A stretch of 64,000 nt of DNA from Nematopogon swammerdamellus (taxonomy: Eukaryota > Arthropoda > Insecta > Lepidoptera > Adelidae), in contig OX336351.1 in assembly GCA_946902875.1 (NCBI GenBank), positions 1,612,001-1,676,000 on the forward strand, read 5' to 3'. This document shows, one piece after another, positions 52,228 through 62,369 of this stretch. The notes beneath the pieces were generated by a model. It was given only the letters and a program-made list of their open reading frames with translations. It did not search any database and had not been told where the DNA came from. A program made the position numbers and the translations under genes. Position 1 is the stretch's first letter. Each line of letters starts with the position of its first letter.

Positions 52228-52456
52228 CAGGCTAGCCACCTCTCACCTTGGCACGGTGTTTCCAGCGAGTCTTGCAGCAGGCGGGCCTTCATGCCTTACT
52301 TACTGCCTGATCTGAGTTATCTTGTCCGATTACTTTGCTAAGCGTGGTGGTCGGTGTTGTGCTGTAATTTACCAGAATACTTGTAGCACAACACCGATTA
52401 CTCTGCTTACCCCGATTGTCTGGATACGGCGTGTGGTGTGTATGTATGTTATTGGA
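52228..52456 (+). mobile_element. SINE B2, head-truncated
   Basis: ACAGGCTAGCCACCTCTCAC, GGCGGGCCTTCATGCCTTAC, GTGGTCGGTGTTGTGCTGTA, GATTACTCTGCTTACCCCGA, GTGTGTATGTATG. Confidence 0.8.
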
Positions 52457-52534
52457 TACATAATTAGGCATGTACTAACTGAAATACAGTTTTATAAACT
52501 TTAGCTATTACCTCCCGCCGCCGCCGTACCCTTT

Positions 52535-52702
52535 CCACCTCCGCACAACGCCTTCAGGCGGTCCTTCAAGAGAGGCGTGAATAGGCACTTGTCAGGCTGG
52601 CATGGCATTCGTAACCCCCGCGTACGACCGAATGTCCATGGGCGTCGTTAGACACCGTATGGGTGGCTCGGCGCCACATGTCGCGACTTCTATAAAAAAA
52701 AA
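52535..52702 (+). mobile_element. LINE-X 3' end
   Basis: TCCACCTCCGCACAACGCC, GTCCTTCAAGAGAGGCGTGA, GGCTGGCATGGCATTCGTAA, GTACGACCGAATGTCCATGG, CATGTCGCGACTTCTATAAA. Very close to 45085-45262. Confidence 0.7.
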
Positions 52703-52837
52703 TCTACCCATATAATGTAATGTTCCTCGTCGTCCGTCCAACCACATAATGGCTAACTGTGTTGAAATATTTTAGGTCGTTTATGGTTTTTTCTAAGAGC
52801 CAATTATGTAGTTGGGTGCTAAATTGTGTGTACGTTT

Positions 52838-52898
52838 TTAGGGGTCCGTATGTAGTACAGGACCCTATTACCTATGCTATTACTAAGCCTACGCCGCC

Positions 52899-52946
<48 letters not shown>

Positions 52947-53272
52947 CGTCTGTCCGAGGGCTGTATCTCTTGAACCGTAATAGCTAGCCCGTTGACATTT
53001 TCACAGAATTTAAGTGTTATTTATTATGGCCGATATAACAGAAAATAATAAAAATAAGAAAAAGTAAAAAATTCACGGGGGTTCCAATAGAAGAAACTTA
53101 AAAGGGTATGCGCGCCATCTACCGAAAAGAGTATGAAGCATTTTAACTAATCATGAATTTTAACTAATATGAAGCATTTCATAAAAACAGATGGCGTGAG
53201 TGGCGCTGGCCATGACATGGCGATACAGAATCCTCGGTGCGCGAGTTCGACTCGCACTTGGCCGGTTTTTTT
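52838..53272 (-). mobile_element. R420 dispersed repeat, full length
   Basis: TTTTTAGGGGTCCGTATGTA, a nine-unit (CTGT)n run (52897-52945), GGCCGATATAACAGAAAATA, CAGATGGCGTGAGTGGCGCT, GCGAGTTCGACTCGC, ACTTGGCCGGTTTTTTTT. Confidence 0.85.
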
Positions 53273-53635
53273 TTCATCACGGATGTTTTTTGGTAGTTTA
53301 TTATAAATGTTTACACTATTAAATTATAGGCCTTTCTGATATTTTGTCGTGTTGTGTGTAATTTGTTCTATGTTTCCACTAAATCTGGTGTCATATTTAT
53401 GTTTTTGTCCTCAAACCTTTAAAGGCGGTTAGATAATTTGAATTGTACGAATGGAGAGCTAGCCCCTAGCTAAATGTGGAATCTGCGAATGAAATACGGC
53501 TACAGTTACATTTTACTGTTCACGCAGCTCGGCTGTGGAATTCACTACCACACTTTATCCGACAATGCAATTCGCTTCCCTGTTCAAAAACCCCTGAACC
53601 TAGGTATATTATGCTGTCGTAGGTTTTTTGTTTTG
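53273..53635. other. Unassigned segment
   Basis: No recognisable gene or repeat. Confidence 0.35.
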
Positions 53636-53797
53636 TTTTATGGAAACTGACACGGTTGGCTACATCACCTACTACATCCGTGCATGTCATAACACCATGG
53701 TGAACTAGATGCTATGTCAGTGCTTCCCTTCGGTCGTGCCGGTTACACTGAACTGCATGGAAAACACGAACTATTTAGATAGCCGTTACAACCGAGA
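53636..53797 (-). mobile_element. SINE B1 3' half
   Basis: TTTTATGGAAACTGACACGG, TTGGCTACATCACCTACTAC, CCTTCGGTCGTGCCGGTTAC, ACTGAACTGCATGGAAAACA. It joins LINE-X sequence at about 53800. Confidence 0.75.
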
Positions 53798-53819
53798 TAC
53801 AGGCCTTTGAAGTTAGAAC

Positions 53820-53978
53820 ACAACCGGGAAAATGTGAAACGCACTCCCTGCTCATCTATTTCCTCCCAAGTACAGCCTGGGGTTTTTCAAAAGGGGCGTA
53901 AAGAGGCTCCTGTCAGGCCGGCACGGCATTTGCAATCCCCGTGCATCACAGAATGTCCATGGGCATCGCAAGTCACCT
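53820..53978 (+). mobile_element. LINE-X 3' end
   Basis: ATGTGAAACGCACTCCCTGC, TCATCTATTTCCTCCCAAGT, GAGGCTCCTGTCAGGCCGGC, ACAGAATGTCCATGGGCATC. Closest to 37600-37710. Confidence 0.7.
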
Positions 53979-53984
53979 ACTTAT

Positions 53985-54150
53985 TGTTTATTGTTTATTG
54001 TATAATTTCATCCTTAGGTAGGTAACCTACGCTTGGATATGTCGAAAATTCCGCCAGTTTTAAATTCAATGCGAAGAAGAACTGACAAACAAACTTAGCA
54101 AGTCACAATGTTTTGTTGGTACCTTATAAGTATTATAATTTTCTATAATT
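53985..54150 (+). repeat. Dispersed repeat, pair with 29765-29965
   Basis: TTGTTTATTGTATAATTTCA, GTAGGTAACCTACGCTTGGA, TTCAATGCGAAGAAGAACTG, AAGTCACAATGTTTTGTTGG. Confidence 0.6.
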
Positions 54151-54209
54151 AACCCATACTACTCGTAAGTGAAACGATGCCACAAGTCGCACTTTTCATT
54201 AAAAAAAAA

Positions 54210-54268
54210 CCGACGCTTAGACGGCGGGCGTGTGCTTACTAATAGGGTCCGTTTGGAACCCTAAAAAC
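54210..54268 (+). mobile_element. R420 end fragment
   Basis: AAAAACCGACGCTTAGACGG then TACTAATAGGGTCCGTTTGG, AACCCTAAAAACC. Most of the element is gone. Confidence 0.5.
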
Positions 54269-54344
54269 CGTGTTTCATAACCAAGTCCCGTACGCGTATT
54301 TCCTTTCCGTGTTCAATAGGAGGCAATACTGCCTTGAAACGCGC

Positions 54345-54777
54345 ACGCACTGAAAAAACGGTTAGTAAGTTAGCAACTAAATTTTGTGTAATATGTTACA
54401 AAGCGTTTAGTTGCTGTGGTGGTGACTACAAAACTAGCAGTTACCTAGTAAATCAGTTTGGTTGCTTCCTACTTAACTGATTATTAAAGAAAAAATTTTT
54501 GTTGCATAACAGCTAAATATATTTGTAATGTATAGCTGAACTAGTAGAGGCAAAATAACTTACATTTGGTCACGTGTAGCCACATAATTCAGTGAACAAT
54601 TAATTTTGTAAATAGTAGCTAATTGCTTCGGTAGTTGGTTACAAAAGAGGGTTTTACTAAATTGTGGTTAGTTGCCGCAACTAAACCGGTTTAGGTAACT
54701 TTATTTAGTACGTACCAAATTTGAGTAAAAAACGACTTTACTAAACAGTTTAGTAAAAAAAAAATTCTCAGTGCGGA
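54345..54777. mobile_element. Possible MITE, AT-rich, short inverted ends
   Basis: CGCACTGAAAAAACGGTTAG (left) and TTTAGTAAAAAAAAAATTCT, CAGTGCG (right) are inverted (CGCACTGA / TCAGTGCG). Many TTAGTTGC/AGTAA motifs inside. No defined target duplication. Confidence 0.5.
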
Positions 54778-54849
54778 GCTCGTGTTCAATTCAAGGTCTA
54801 TCTGTTAACTGAATCGTATATTCGTCTGGTCACTCATGGAGCATTTGGT

Positions 54850-55068
54850 GGTTCATTGGTAGAGTATAGATTGTAGCCGACTGGGTTGATACCACCGCAC
54901 TGGATCTAAGATGGCCGCACAGCATCCTCGGTTGTGTTCTCCTCTAGTCCAGTATAGCCAGCAATCCAGGGAAGTCTCCGGTATGGCACCTACCTTCTCG
55001 GAGGTGATATTGGCTGGTCGGAGCATGTGCTTTGGCCCCTCCGATTCAGCCACCCATATCGGGAAAAA
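54850..55068 (+). mobile_element. SINE B3, 5'-truncated
   Basis: TTGTAGCCGACTGGGTTGAT, ACCACCGCACTGGATCTAAG, TCTAGTCCAGTATAGCCAGC, TTCTCGGAGGTGATATTGGC, GATTCAGCCACCCATATCGG, AAAAAAAATAG. Confidence 0.8.
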
Positions 55069-55279
55069 AAATAGAGGACAATGTATACAATTTTCGATCT
55101 CATTGTCGTGGGTTCTCAGAATCGTGCAATTATTTTTTTTTTTTTACTTTTTTATGACATGCATTGTTAGGGTAAGAAAAAGAGGTTAAGTATGGTTATT
55201 TAATTTTTATCACCACATAAAAAACACTTTTTATCGGAAGTACGCCTTGAATTTAACAAGAGTTTTAAATGGAGTTAGC

Positions 55280-55897
55280 TTAACAAACACGCGCCCGGTT
55301 GAAGGCCCTCGTACCGTGCTCCTCTTTCAAGGCGTCTATCATACCGTTTGCCTCGAAGAGTCGAACTTTTTGGCAAAGTTCTCTGTAGTTGTACTCTGAC
55401 AGTCTGATCTGTGTGTCCATAGAGAAGAGCTTGAGGAGCTTACTCTTCGCGGTACTCTCGAAGGGAAACATTTGTGTGTCTGTGTAGGCGGCTCCTAGCT
55501 GTTCGTTCAGCCTCATTTTTATCCTAAATAATATTTTATCTAAATCTAAAATCATGCTACTAACGCTAGTTTTTCTGACGTAGTTCGAAATTTCTGCGTA
55601 CAATATTTCGATGCTCTTGCCATCGCCGAAACTGCGTCGCAAGATACCCTTAACTAAATTCCAGTTGTAATCGTGACTTTCTAAAGCTATTACAGCCTGC
55701 GCGTCACCCCGGAGGCGGCTTAGCACCTGGGAGACCGCTTGTGGCGTTTCGCCTAACCTATTTATGAAGCCCTGAGCCGATAGGAGGAACGTGTACAGGT
55801 CCTCAGGGTTGCCATCAAAAAGAGGGATGGCATCGAGGCACATCCTTAAATTCTCAGCGTGTACGGGAATATTTTCTGCAATTCCGTTTAGAGCCAT
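55280..55897 (-). pseudogene. gag: Second gag copy, C-terminally truncated
   Basis: The first ~190 codons equal the N-terminal part of the gag at 58979-60061. The match stops at 55334, after which 18 unrelated codons lead to a stop. The Pro/Gln-rich C-terminal half is missing. It sits downstream of the 3' LTR at 56209-56486 in the same orientation, so that LTR serves both copies. No pol or env follows. Described only; it is an old insect-retrovirus-like copy. Confidence 0.85.
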
Positions 55898-56190
55898 TTT
55901 TTCTAGCTAAATATTTAACGTTAAAATCTCTATATTTCCTACGAAAATAGATTTATTCTCAAATCCTATGGAATGAGGTTTACGAGTGTCTAGGATCCTT
56001 GGATAGGGATAGACAAGTACGTGCAAACACTTACAGCAGCAGCAGTAGCACGGCGGTCTTCATCAGCAACGAATTTTTTGTGGTGTGGGGTTGTCCTTCT
56101 GCGACTTGAGAGCCTAGGCTGCACCTCCCCTGGAGTCCTCCGATGGAGTGGAACCCTGAGCTGGTTCCGGCGGACGATGTAGCCGAAGGT

Positions 56191-56208
56191 GCCCCACGTT
56201 GGGCGCCA
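56191..56208 (-). other. Primer-binding-site-like sequence
   Basis: TGGCGCCCAACGTGGGGC directly follows the LTR end, the position where a tRNA primer pairs in LTR retroelements. The tRNA species is not assigned. Confidence 0.75.
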
Positions 56209-56486
56209 GTTACAATTTTGAAGATTCGATTATTTATAAAAAATATATTTTTATTTAACTTTTACAAATTATTAATTGGTACAATATAAGAGGTAAACAC
56301 GCAGGCACGATGTGCACTTACGCGGTACAATAGCAGTATCAGAGTGCTCGCCCTTAGTGGTGCGGCCTTTATATATCATAATCTAATGACATTGTTTGTT
56401 AATAAACAATTAGATAAGAATTAGATATTACTTATACTAATGGTACAAAAGGTTGCTTAATAACTAGGTATTTGGGGACCTTAACT
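56209..56486 (-). repeat. 3' LTR, 278 bp
   Basis: On the minus strand it begins AGTTAAGGTCCCCAAATACC after a purine tract AAAGGGAGGGG (56487-56497) and ends CAAAATTGTAAC. TATATAAAGGCCGCACCACT is a likely promoter region, followed by GAGCACTCTGATACTGCT. A primer-binding-site-like TGGCGCCCAACGTGGGGC follows (56208-56191), so it also acts as the 5' LTR of the truncated second copy. Confidence 0.9.
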
Positions 56487-57743
56487 CCCCTCCCTTTGAA
56501 CTGAGAATAATCCTGTGGGGATTGTTCGAAGAGGAACGGAAGCCGGATCTTCTCCTTCAGTCGTTGTCGTAGTAGACGCTCTTGATTTAATCTTGTAGAT
56601 GTAGTAGGCTGCTGCTGCCACCGTGATCAGTCCTAGGGTGACGAGGGCGTTCACCCAGAAGGGTTCATGACGTAATGGAGGTTCTGCGGTGAGCTGCTCC
56701 ATTTGATCTAACTGCAGCCTTATTTGGTCTGCATTGTCGAAGCGCAGTAATGGTCGTGGCACCTGTTTCACTACAATGTCTCTGTATTCGGGGACTTGAT
56801 ACGTCTCCTTGTTTAACACATTTGATATTAGCACATTGTTATTGACAGTAACTTTGCACCTTGTGCTTGACACTATTACACTGTTTTGTATTATTTCTGT
56901 CTTACGCTGGCCTTCACAGTCCGACACTAACTTAGTGGGGTCCTGGCTGAAGATCGACTGGATGCTCGATGAGATGACGTCGATGTGCAGAGAGGGGCAT
57001 TGCACCGGTACTATGGTACAAGCTGTTGGAGATTCCATGGTGAGGACTGCCTGCTCACAGGGGGTCAGGTCCATGATTCCCTTGCGGCATACGTAGAAGT
57101 CGCTGTAGTCGTCGCACACGTCAACCACGCCAAGCTGTTCTTTGTGTCGCAGTACTCGTCTAGGACGGGATGCGGGAAAGGTACAGGAAGTAATATTTTT
57201 CAGGATTACGGGTGTAATGGAGACGTACTCATAAACCTCTTCCTCTTCCAAGGGTAAATTTACAACAAATTGAAGGACGTTATTCAGTTGAAAGTATTCT
57301 ACCTTAATGATTTTTTGCAATATTTTAATATCGGGCGAAATGAGTTGGCCTGAGGGGATGAATTTTAATGCGTCTGCCAAAATCTGGGGTTTCATAATGG
57401 CGCTGTGATACATTCCGTGATTCGCGAATGTAACTGCGGCCGTTAGTCTTTCTAAAAGTTCGTTTACTGTTTCTGCGTGATAGACTATGTTGGTCAAAAT
57501 AAGTTGTCTGTTCTTTAGATAATGATCGTGGCTCATCTGAGAGTTAAGGGTGACCTGATTCATCATTCTTTGGAAGGTACTAGGGGCATTTTTGAGTCCA
57601 AAGGGCATTCGCAAAAATTCGTAATGTCCATCGGGAGTCACGAAGGCGGTACACTCTACGCTGTCGGGATGCATGGCCACCTGGTGGTAGCCACTGGTTA
57701 AATCCAAAGTGGAGAAGTATTTATTACCGTTTAATTGCGCAAA
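56481..57743 (-). pseudogene. pol/env: RT fragment fused to env C-terminal half
   Basis: The first ~50 codons after the MITE are RT (fingers/palm, up to the conserved FGLKNAP segment near 57595). Directly afterwards, in the same frame, comes envelope sequence: a long ectodomain part with several cysteines, then a membrane segment near 56590-56650 (about 20 hydrophobic residues before YYIYKIKSR) and a ~35-residue cytoplasmic tail ending at 56481. The junction near 57560 marks a deletion of the RT active-site YxDD motif, RNase H, integrase and the env start. I infer a deletion in a genomic or reverse-transcribed copy. A spliced env product is no longer possible. Confidence 0.8.
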
Positions 57744-57745
57744 TA

Positions 57746-58229
57746 CACGGTGTTAACTTTAATGGGCGACATTCCCGAAAGGGGGTTATTCTGGGTCACA
57801 TACTGATGCCGAAAAAGGGGGTAAGGTTTTTTTTTGAGCTTTGGTTTTAAAATTTTCAATTTCTATATTTGGTATAAAAACATGGTATTTCGTAATAGGA
57901 ATCGCACTGCATTACCAAAAAAATCGAAAGCTGGGTAATTTTTCAAATAAACCAAAAAATTCACATTCATATCGACACGATACAACAGCTAGCGGGCGAC
58001 ACGTAGTCAGTCAGCTGGGTACGCACGGTCGCAGGCGCGCGGCGCGCGGCGGCGCTCGCTACACCATTCCAAAGAGAAATTGTCGCTGAGGTAAAATTAT
58101 TAATAAAATATGCAATTTTTTTAAAACTATTTTAGATTTTATTTTTAAGTACCACCAAATAATCAGTATACGAAATGGTTTATTATTCAGTAATAAAATT
58201 GAAATGTCGCGCAAAAAGTTAACACCGTG
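57746..58229. mobile_element. MITE in pol, TA duplication, 484 bp
   Basis: Ends CACGGTGTTAACTTTAATGG and the complement of TGTCGCGCAAAAAGTTAACACCGTG share CACGGTGTTAACTTT, then GCGACATT after a short gap. TA flanks both sides (57744-57745, 58230-58231). The pol frame on the two sides is in compatible phase if the element and one TA are disregarded, so insertion was clean. Tc1/mariner-type by target site; no transposase inside. Confidence 0.85.
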
Positions 58230-58231
58230 TA

Positions 58232-58980
58232 TATCTTCGATATTAGGCAGTGGATATTTGTCTGACCGTGACTTAGCGTTCAGCTTCCTGTAGTCGATGA
58301 CCAGGCGGTACTTAGTCTCGCCATTTTTACCTATTTTCTTGACTAAATGAACGGGACTGGACCAAGGCGAGTCACTTGGTCGGATAATTCCTTTTTGGAG
58401 CATGTCGTTAACCTGTCGTCTAACTTCTTCGCGTTCGACGTGCGCCAATGGTCGCGCGCGTTGGTAGGTAGGCTCATTATCTAGGAGCTTAATTACATGT
58501 GTAATTTCAGATGTGTGCGTCAGCGAAATATCGTTTCTAAACAGGTCGTTAAATTCGGTCATTACGTTCTCTAATGTGTCTGGCTCGGTGTAGTTGAGAA
58601 ATATCGTTCTGCCTGGGGTTCTTAATTGATTTCGCGATACTATTATGTCCGCTTGCATTTGCTTAATCATGTCCATACCAACAAGGACGTTGTACTTTTT
58701 GCTAAATTCTAATATGTGAAACGTCATTGTGTCCATATTGCAGTCTCCGAATATTTGTTTCCAGAAGGGAGTAATTACTTGGCCTTTGTGTTCAGTCAAT
58801 TTATGGGCTGTTTGTACCGAGAATGGTTTATCTATGTACAAACAGTCCGAGAACAGTCGGTTGTACACCTCGGGGCTTATGAATGAATATGTAGAGCCAG
58901 AATCTATTAGAATAGTGAGATTTAATCGTGGGTGTTTTATGTAAGGGAGTTTGATAGCGCTAACATTATGAAGCTCTATT
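58232..58980 (-). pseudogene. pol: Protease and N-terminal RT part of pol
   Basis: The frame starts in the overlap with the end of gag, one nucleotide back, consistent with -1 frameshifting used by this group. An aspartic protease active-site triplet (DSG) lies near 58900. RT begins with the HVI.L...P..QRARP region (about 58500) and WSSPVHLVKKIG...YRLVIDYRKLN (about 58370-58290). The MITE at 58229 cuts it. Confidence 0.85.
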
Positions 58981-60061
58981 AGGTCGCGTGGTCGTCGGTC
59001 GGTTCGTCGCGAAAATCCTGTTCGAACTCGGCGACATCCTCGGGCAGTTCGCCATCGAATTCGCCATAGCAGTCGAAGCTTGGCTGGGGCCCCTGCTCTT
59101 CGTCGTAGGATTCTGGGGTCTGGTTGTAGAGCTCATTCACCACTACACCTGGTCCTACCTGTATATCAGGACCCTGTGAAGGGCGTGCGTGCTGGTTGTT
59201 AGGTCGCACTGATCGCATCGATACGTCGCGGTTTCCGTCGTGGAAAGGTGGCCCGCGCGGGTGGCCGGATTGAGCGTTCCGTGCCCAGTGTTGACGCATG
59301 AGTGTCCTGTCCGTAGGGGGGTAGTTATGTCTTTGCGGCTGAGGTGGCGTTTGCGGTTGATGCGCCTGGGACCTCCAGTTGGTTTGGTAATTGTGCTGGT
59401 ACGGACGCTGCGGCGGCGCATAGGGAGGCACATAGGGCCTCGAAGCCTGTGCTGGAGCGTGAGTGCGCGTGGGCACTTGGTGTCGTTTCGGAAGGGGGTC
59501 TATCATACCGTTTGCCTCGAAGAGTCGAACTTTTTGGCAAAGTTCTCTGTAGTTGTACTCTGACAGTCTGATCTGTGTGTCCATAGAGAAGAGCTTGAGG
59601 AGCTTACTCTTCGCGGTACTCTCGAAGGGAAACATTTGTGTGTCTGTGTAGGCGGCTCCTAGCTGTTCGTTCAGCCTCATTTTTATCCTAAATAATATTT
59701 TATCTAAATCTAAAATCATGCTACTAACGCTAGTTTTTCTGACGTAGTTCGAAATTTCTGCGTACAATATTTCGATGCTCTTGCCATCGCCGAAACTGCG
59801 TCGCAAGATACCCTTAACTAAATTCCAGTTGTAATCGTGACTTTCTAAAGCTATTACAGCCTGCGCGTCACCCCGGAGGCGGCTTAGCACCTGGGAGACC
59901 GCTTGTGGCGTTTCGCCTAACCTATTTATGAAGCCCTGAGCCGATAGGAGGAACGTGTACAGGTCCTCAGGGTTGCCATCAAAAAGAGGGATGGCATCGA
60001 GGCACATCCTTAAATTCTCAGCGTGTACGGGAATATTTTCTGCAATTCCGTTTAGAGCCAT
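58979..60061 (-). CDS. gag: Gag of errantivirus-like element
   Basis: A 360-codon uninterrupted frame. Residues 1-190 form the capsid-like part (MALNGIAENI start, IPLFDGNPEDLYTFL, LRGDAQAVIAL). Residues ~195-300 are rich in Pro, Gln and Arg (nucleic-acid binding without a CCHC zinc knuckle, as in errantivirus Gag). The last ~60 residues are acidic. The ATG is preceded by a leader after the PBS. It overlaps pol at its end. The intact frame suggests recent origin, but without a complete pol the element depends on helpers. Confidence 0.85.
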   Translation of the reverse strand: MALNGIAENIPVHAENLRMCLDAIPLFDGNPEDLYTFLLSAQGFINRLGETPQAVSQVLSRLRGDAQAVIALESHDYNWNLVKGILRRSFGDGKSIEILYAEISNYVRKTSVSSMILDLDKILFRIKMRLNEQLGAAYTDTQMFPFESTAKSKLLKLFSMDTQIRLSEYNYRELCQKVRLFEANGMIDPLPKRHQVPTRTHAPAQASRPYVPPYAPPQRPYQHNYQTNWRSQAHQPQTPPQPQRHNYPPTDRTLMRQHWARNAQSGHPRGPPFHDGNRDVSMRSVRPNNQHARPSQGPDIQVGPGVVVNELYNQTPESYDEEQGPQPSFDCYGEFDGELPEDVAEFEQDFRDEPTDDHAT

Positions 60062-60354
60062 TTTTTCTAGCTAAATATTTAACGTTAAAATCTCTATATT
60101 TCCTACGAAAATAGATTTATTCTCAAATCCTATGGAATGAGGTTTACGAGTGTCTAGGATCCTTGGATAGGGATAGACAAGTACGTGCAAACACTTACAG
60201 CAGCAGCAGTAGCACGGCGGTCTTCATCAGCAACGAATTTTTTGTGGTGTGGGGTTGTCCTTCTGCGACTTGAGAGCCTAGGCTGCACCTCCCCTGGAGT
60301 CCTCCGATGGAGTGGAACCCTGAGCTGGTTCCGGCGGACGATGTAGCCGAAGGT

Positions 60355-60372
60355 GCCCCACGTTGGGCGCCA
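60355..60372 (-). other. Primer-binding-site-like sequence
   Basis: TGGCGCCCAACGTGGGGC immediately after the 5' LTR, identical to the one at 56191-56208. Confidence 0.75.
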
Positions 60373-60651
60373 GTTACAATTTTGAAGATTCGATTATTTA
60401 TAAAAAAATATATTTTTATTTAACTTTTACAAATTATTAATTGGTACAATATAAGAGGTAAACACGCAGGCACGATGTGCACTTACGCGGTACAATAGCA
60501 GTATCAGAGTGCTCGCCCTTAGTGGTGCGGCCTTTATATATCATAATCTAATGACATTGTTTGTTAATAAACAATTAAATAACAATTAGATATTACTTAT
60601 ACTAATGGTACAAAAGGTTGCTTAATAACTAGGTATTTGGGGACCTTAACT
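60373..60651 (-). repeat. 5' LTR, 279 bp
   Basis: Begins AGTTAAGGTCCCCAAATACC and ends CAAAATTGTAAC. It differs from the 3' LTR by one extra A in a run and a few substitutions near 60575-60590, pointing to recent insertion. Outer flank GCGAAAGCG. The matching outer duplication cannot be located because the other side is a truncated tandem copy. Confidence 0.9.
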
Positions 60652-60872
60652 CGCTTTCGCTGATTGGAATAGGATGCAACACAATCAATCAATAAAAAAT
60701 TAGGTTTTTATTTTTTTATTCCAAAACTACGCATACAAAGAAAAAACAGTAAAAAGCTACGGATTTAGGTATATATTCAACAAATAAAATATATTTTTCC
60801 AAAGCCTTCATTTGGTCACGTTGCCTTAAATACGTTTATAACTAAATTCAGAGGCATGTTCATGATTTTTTT
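60652..60872. other. Unassigned AT-rich flank
   Basis: No recognisable gene or repeat. Confidence 0.4.
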
Positions 60873-61187
60873 CTATCGAGCGAAGTTAATCAAATCGTGT
60901 TTTGAAAAAGCTGTCGATCTGCGCTGATGAAGTTTTACATTAAAACTGAATCTGTTAGGTGAGTAATATTGGTGGTCGGTATATTCTTGAAATTCGAGTC
61001 CTGCTTCTTCTTGAACGCGGAAAAGAAAATACGTGTCCCGTACTGTACGAAGTAAGCACTCTCCCTCTCCCCGACCACCCTTCAACAATCTCCTCCATAA
61101 TTCGTACTCCCTATTATCACAATCTTTGACTGTAACACTGTGTTGTTTCACCGTATGAAAGAGCCCTATAAATAAAAGAGGCAGCAT
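60873..61187 (-). CDS. Hypothetical 104-codon frame
   Basis: Unrecognised. The N-terminus (MLPLLFIGLFHTVKQ) is hydrophobic and could be a signal peptide. The rest is charged (RRLLKGGRGEGECLLR, DHQYYSPNRF). TTTATTTATAGG just before the start looks like a splice acceptor, so this could be an exon or a chance frame. It shares nothing with the repeats here, which slightly raises its interest. Confidence 0.3.
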   Translation of the reverse strand: MLPLLFIGLFHTVKQHSVTVKDCDNREYELWRRLLKGGRGEGECLLRTVRDTYFLFRVQEEAGLEFQEYTDHQYYSPNRFSFNVKLHQRRSTAFSKHDLINFAR

Positions 61188-62159
61188 ACATATTGCATGA
61201 GGCCACGGCCGTCAATTGTCGCCGTTGTCTTACCCTAGGGGAATTGATTTAACGAATTCGTGTTTGCGTTACAAATTACGCATCGCCCGTAAGGGATCGC
61301 GATGGTAGACAGAACCGGTCGACTTGTCGTTTTCATGGAAGACATAGGCTGGCTGGGGTAAGCTGGAGATCGCGGGGTTTTGCACGAAGGTCCCCAACGA
61401 AGCGGGACAAGTCTAATGTGTGAAGGCAAATAGACGCAACTTAAGTTGCGGCTTTTTGGCTTAATAGGACTCACTGCAGCAGTGCTGCATTCGTATGAGG
61501 GTATTCTATCCACCCAAAGAAATATTTTTCTTGTATCTCTTTTTATTTACGAGATACCAACAGCACAGATTACTTAATAGTTACTTCGTAACAGATAAAT
61601 CACTCCATAGAAAATGTTCCTACCTTCGGGCTTTAATAGCCTACTGTTTCACATCGCCAATCGCTGCGTGCGAAAATGTACCTTAACGATCGAGTGTAAA
61701 GTGTTTATTGCTTTGCAGCTGCGCGCAGTTGCGTGGATGAGCGTCTATGTATACTTCGCGCGGCTGACGAATTTGTACTGAAAAAGACCGCCGGCGGCCC
61801 GTCGGGCGGTAGGTAGTTAGCGCGCGCAAATACATAGAGTGCGTGAGGCCTGCCAACAGTCACAAAGCCGCAAGTCAGTAGAAAAATTTAAATTGTATTG
61901 GCAAACAGCATTCTTTTAAATTGCTGCGATTTGCTACGATACGACTAAAACTTGCGGCCGTGTGCCGTGATAGTGCTGCTAGTGCAGAACGCGGCGAATC
62001 CTGTCCGGCCCACTCGCCTTCCTGGTGTCTAGGGAGAGGTGTGCAGGCCTAGAGCCAACGCCAAACCAAATCAACAACAACAAGTACACAGAACACGAAT
62101 TTTAAAGAAATATTTTTTTTTACGTATAAATACACCAAAAATATATTACTCAAAATCGG
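61188..62159. other. Unassigned segment
   Basis: GC-richer from 61700 to 62050. No domain-bearing frame or shared repeat seen. Confidence 0.4.
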
Positions 62160-62255
62160 TTCCTCCGCGTACGACCCAATGTCCATGAGCATCGTTAGAC
62201 ACTTTATGCGCGGCTCGTAGCCACATGTCGCGCTTTTTTATAATAAAAAAAAATA
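62160..62255 (+). mobile_element. LINE-X 3' end scrap
   Basis: CCTCCGCGTACGACCCAATG, TCCATGAGCATCGTTAGACA, CACATGTCGCGCTTTTTTAT, then an A-rich tail. Confidence 0.65.
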
Positions 62256-62369
62256 TTTGCCGGGGCAGCCATGGTCCCTAGATTTTTTATTTCTGTGGTC
62301 CCTATAGAGTTCCCTCTTCGAATATCCAGGCTTATGCGGCGTATGAAAAAAAGCCTTGACACGCACGTC

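Larger units (their letters stand above)
55334..56486 (-). repeat. 1.15-kb duplication (LTR + leader + gag start)
   Basis: This block is almost identical to 59498-60651. The LTR parts differ by a few bases (for example GATAAGAATTAG versus AATAACAATTAG) and one A in a run; the gag parts I compared look the same. It results from a tandem arrangement sharing one LTR. Confidence 0.9.
56209..60651 (-). mobile_element. Errantivirus-like LTR element, internally deleted
   Basis: Order on the minus strand: 5' LTR (60651-60373), PBS, leader, gag (60061-58979), protease and RT start (about 58980-58232), a MITE insertion (58229-57746), RT middle fused to the C-terminal half of env (57743-56481), purine tract, 3' LTR (56486-56209). 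LTR ends of AGT...AAC type and an env frame fit insect errantiviruses (gypsy group). Missing are the rest of RT, RNase H, integrase and the N-terminal half of env, so it is not autonomous. Confidence 0.85.

Noticed and set aside
59155..59571. Frames on both strands antisense or out of frame to gag
   Set aside because: They are shadows of the GC- and Pro/Gln-rich part of gag.
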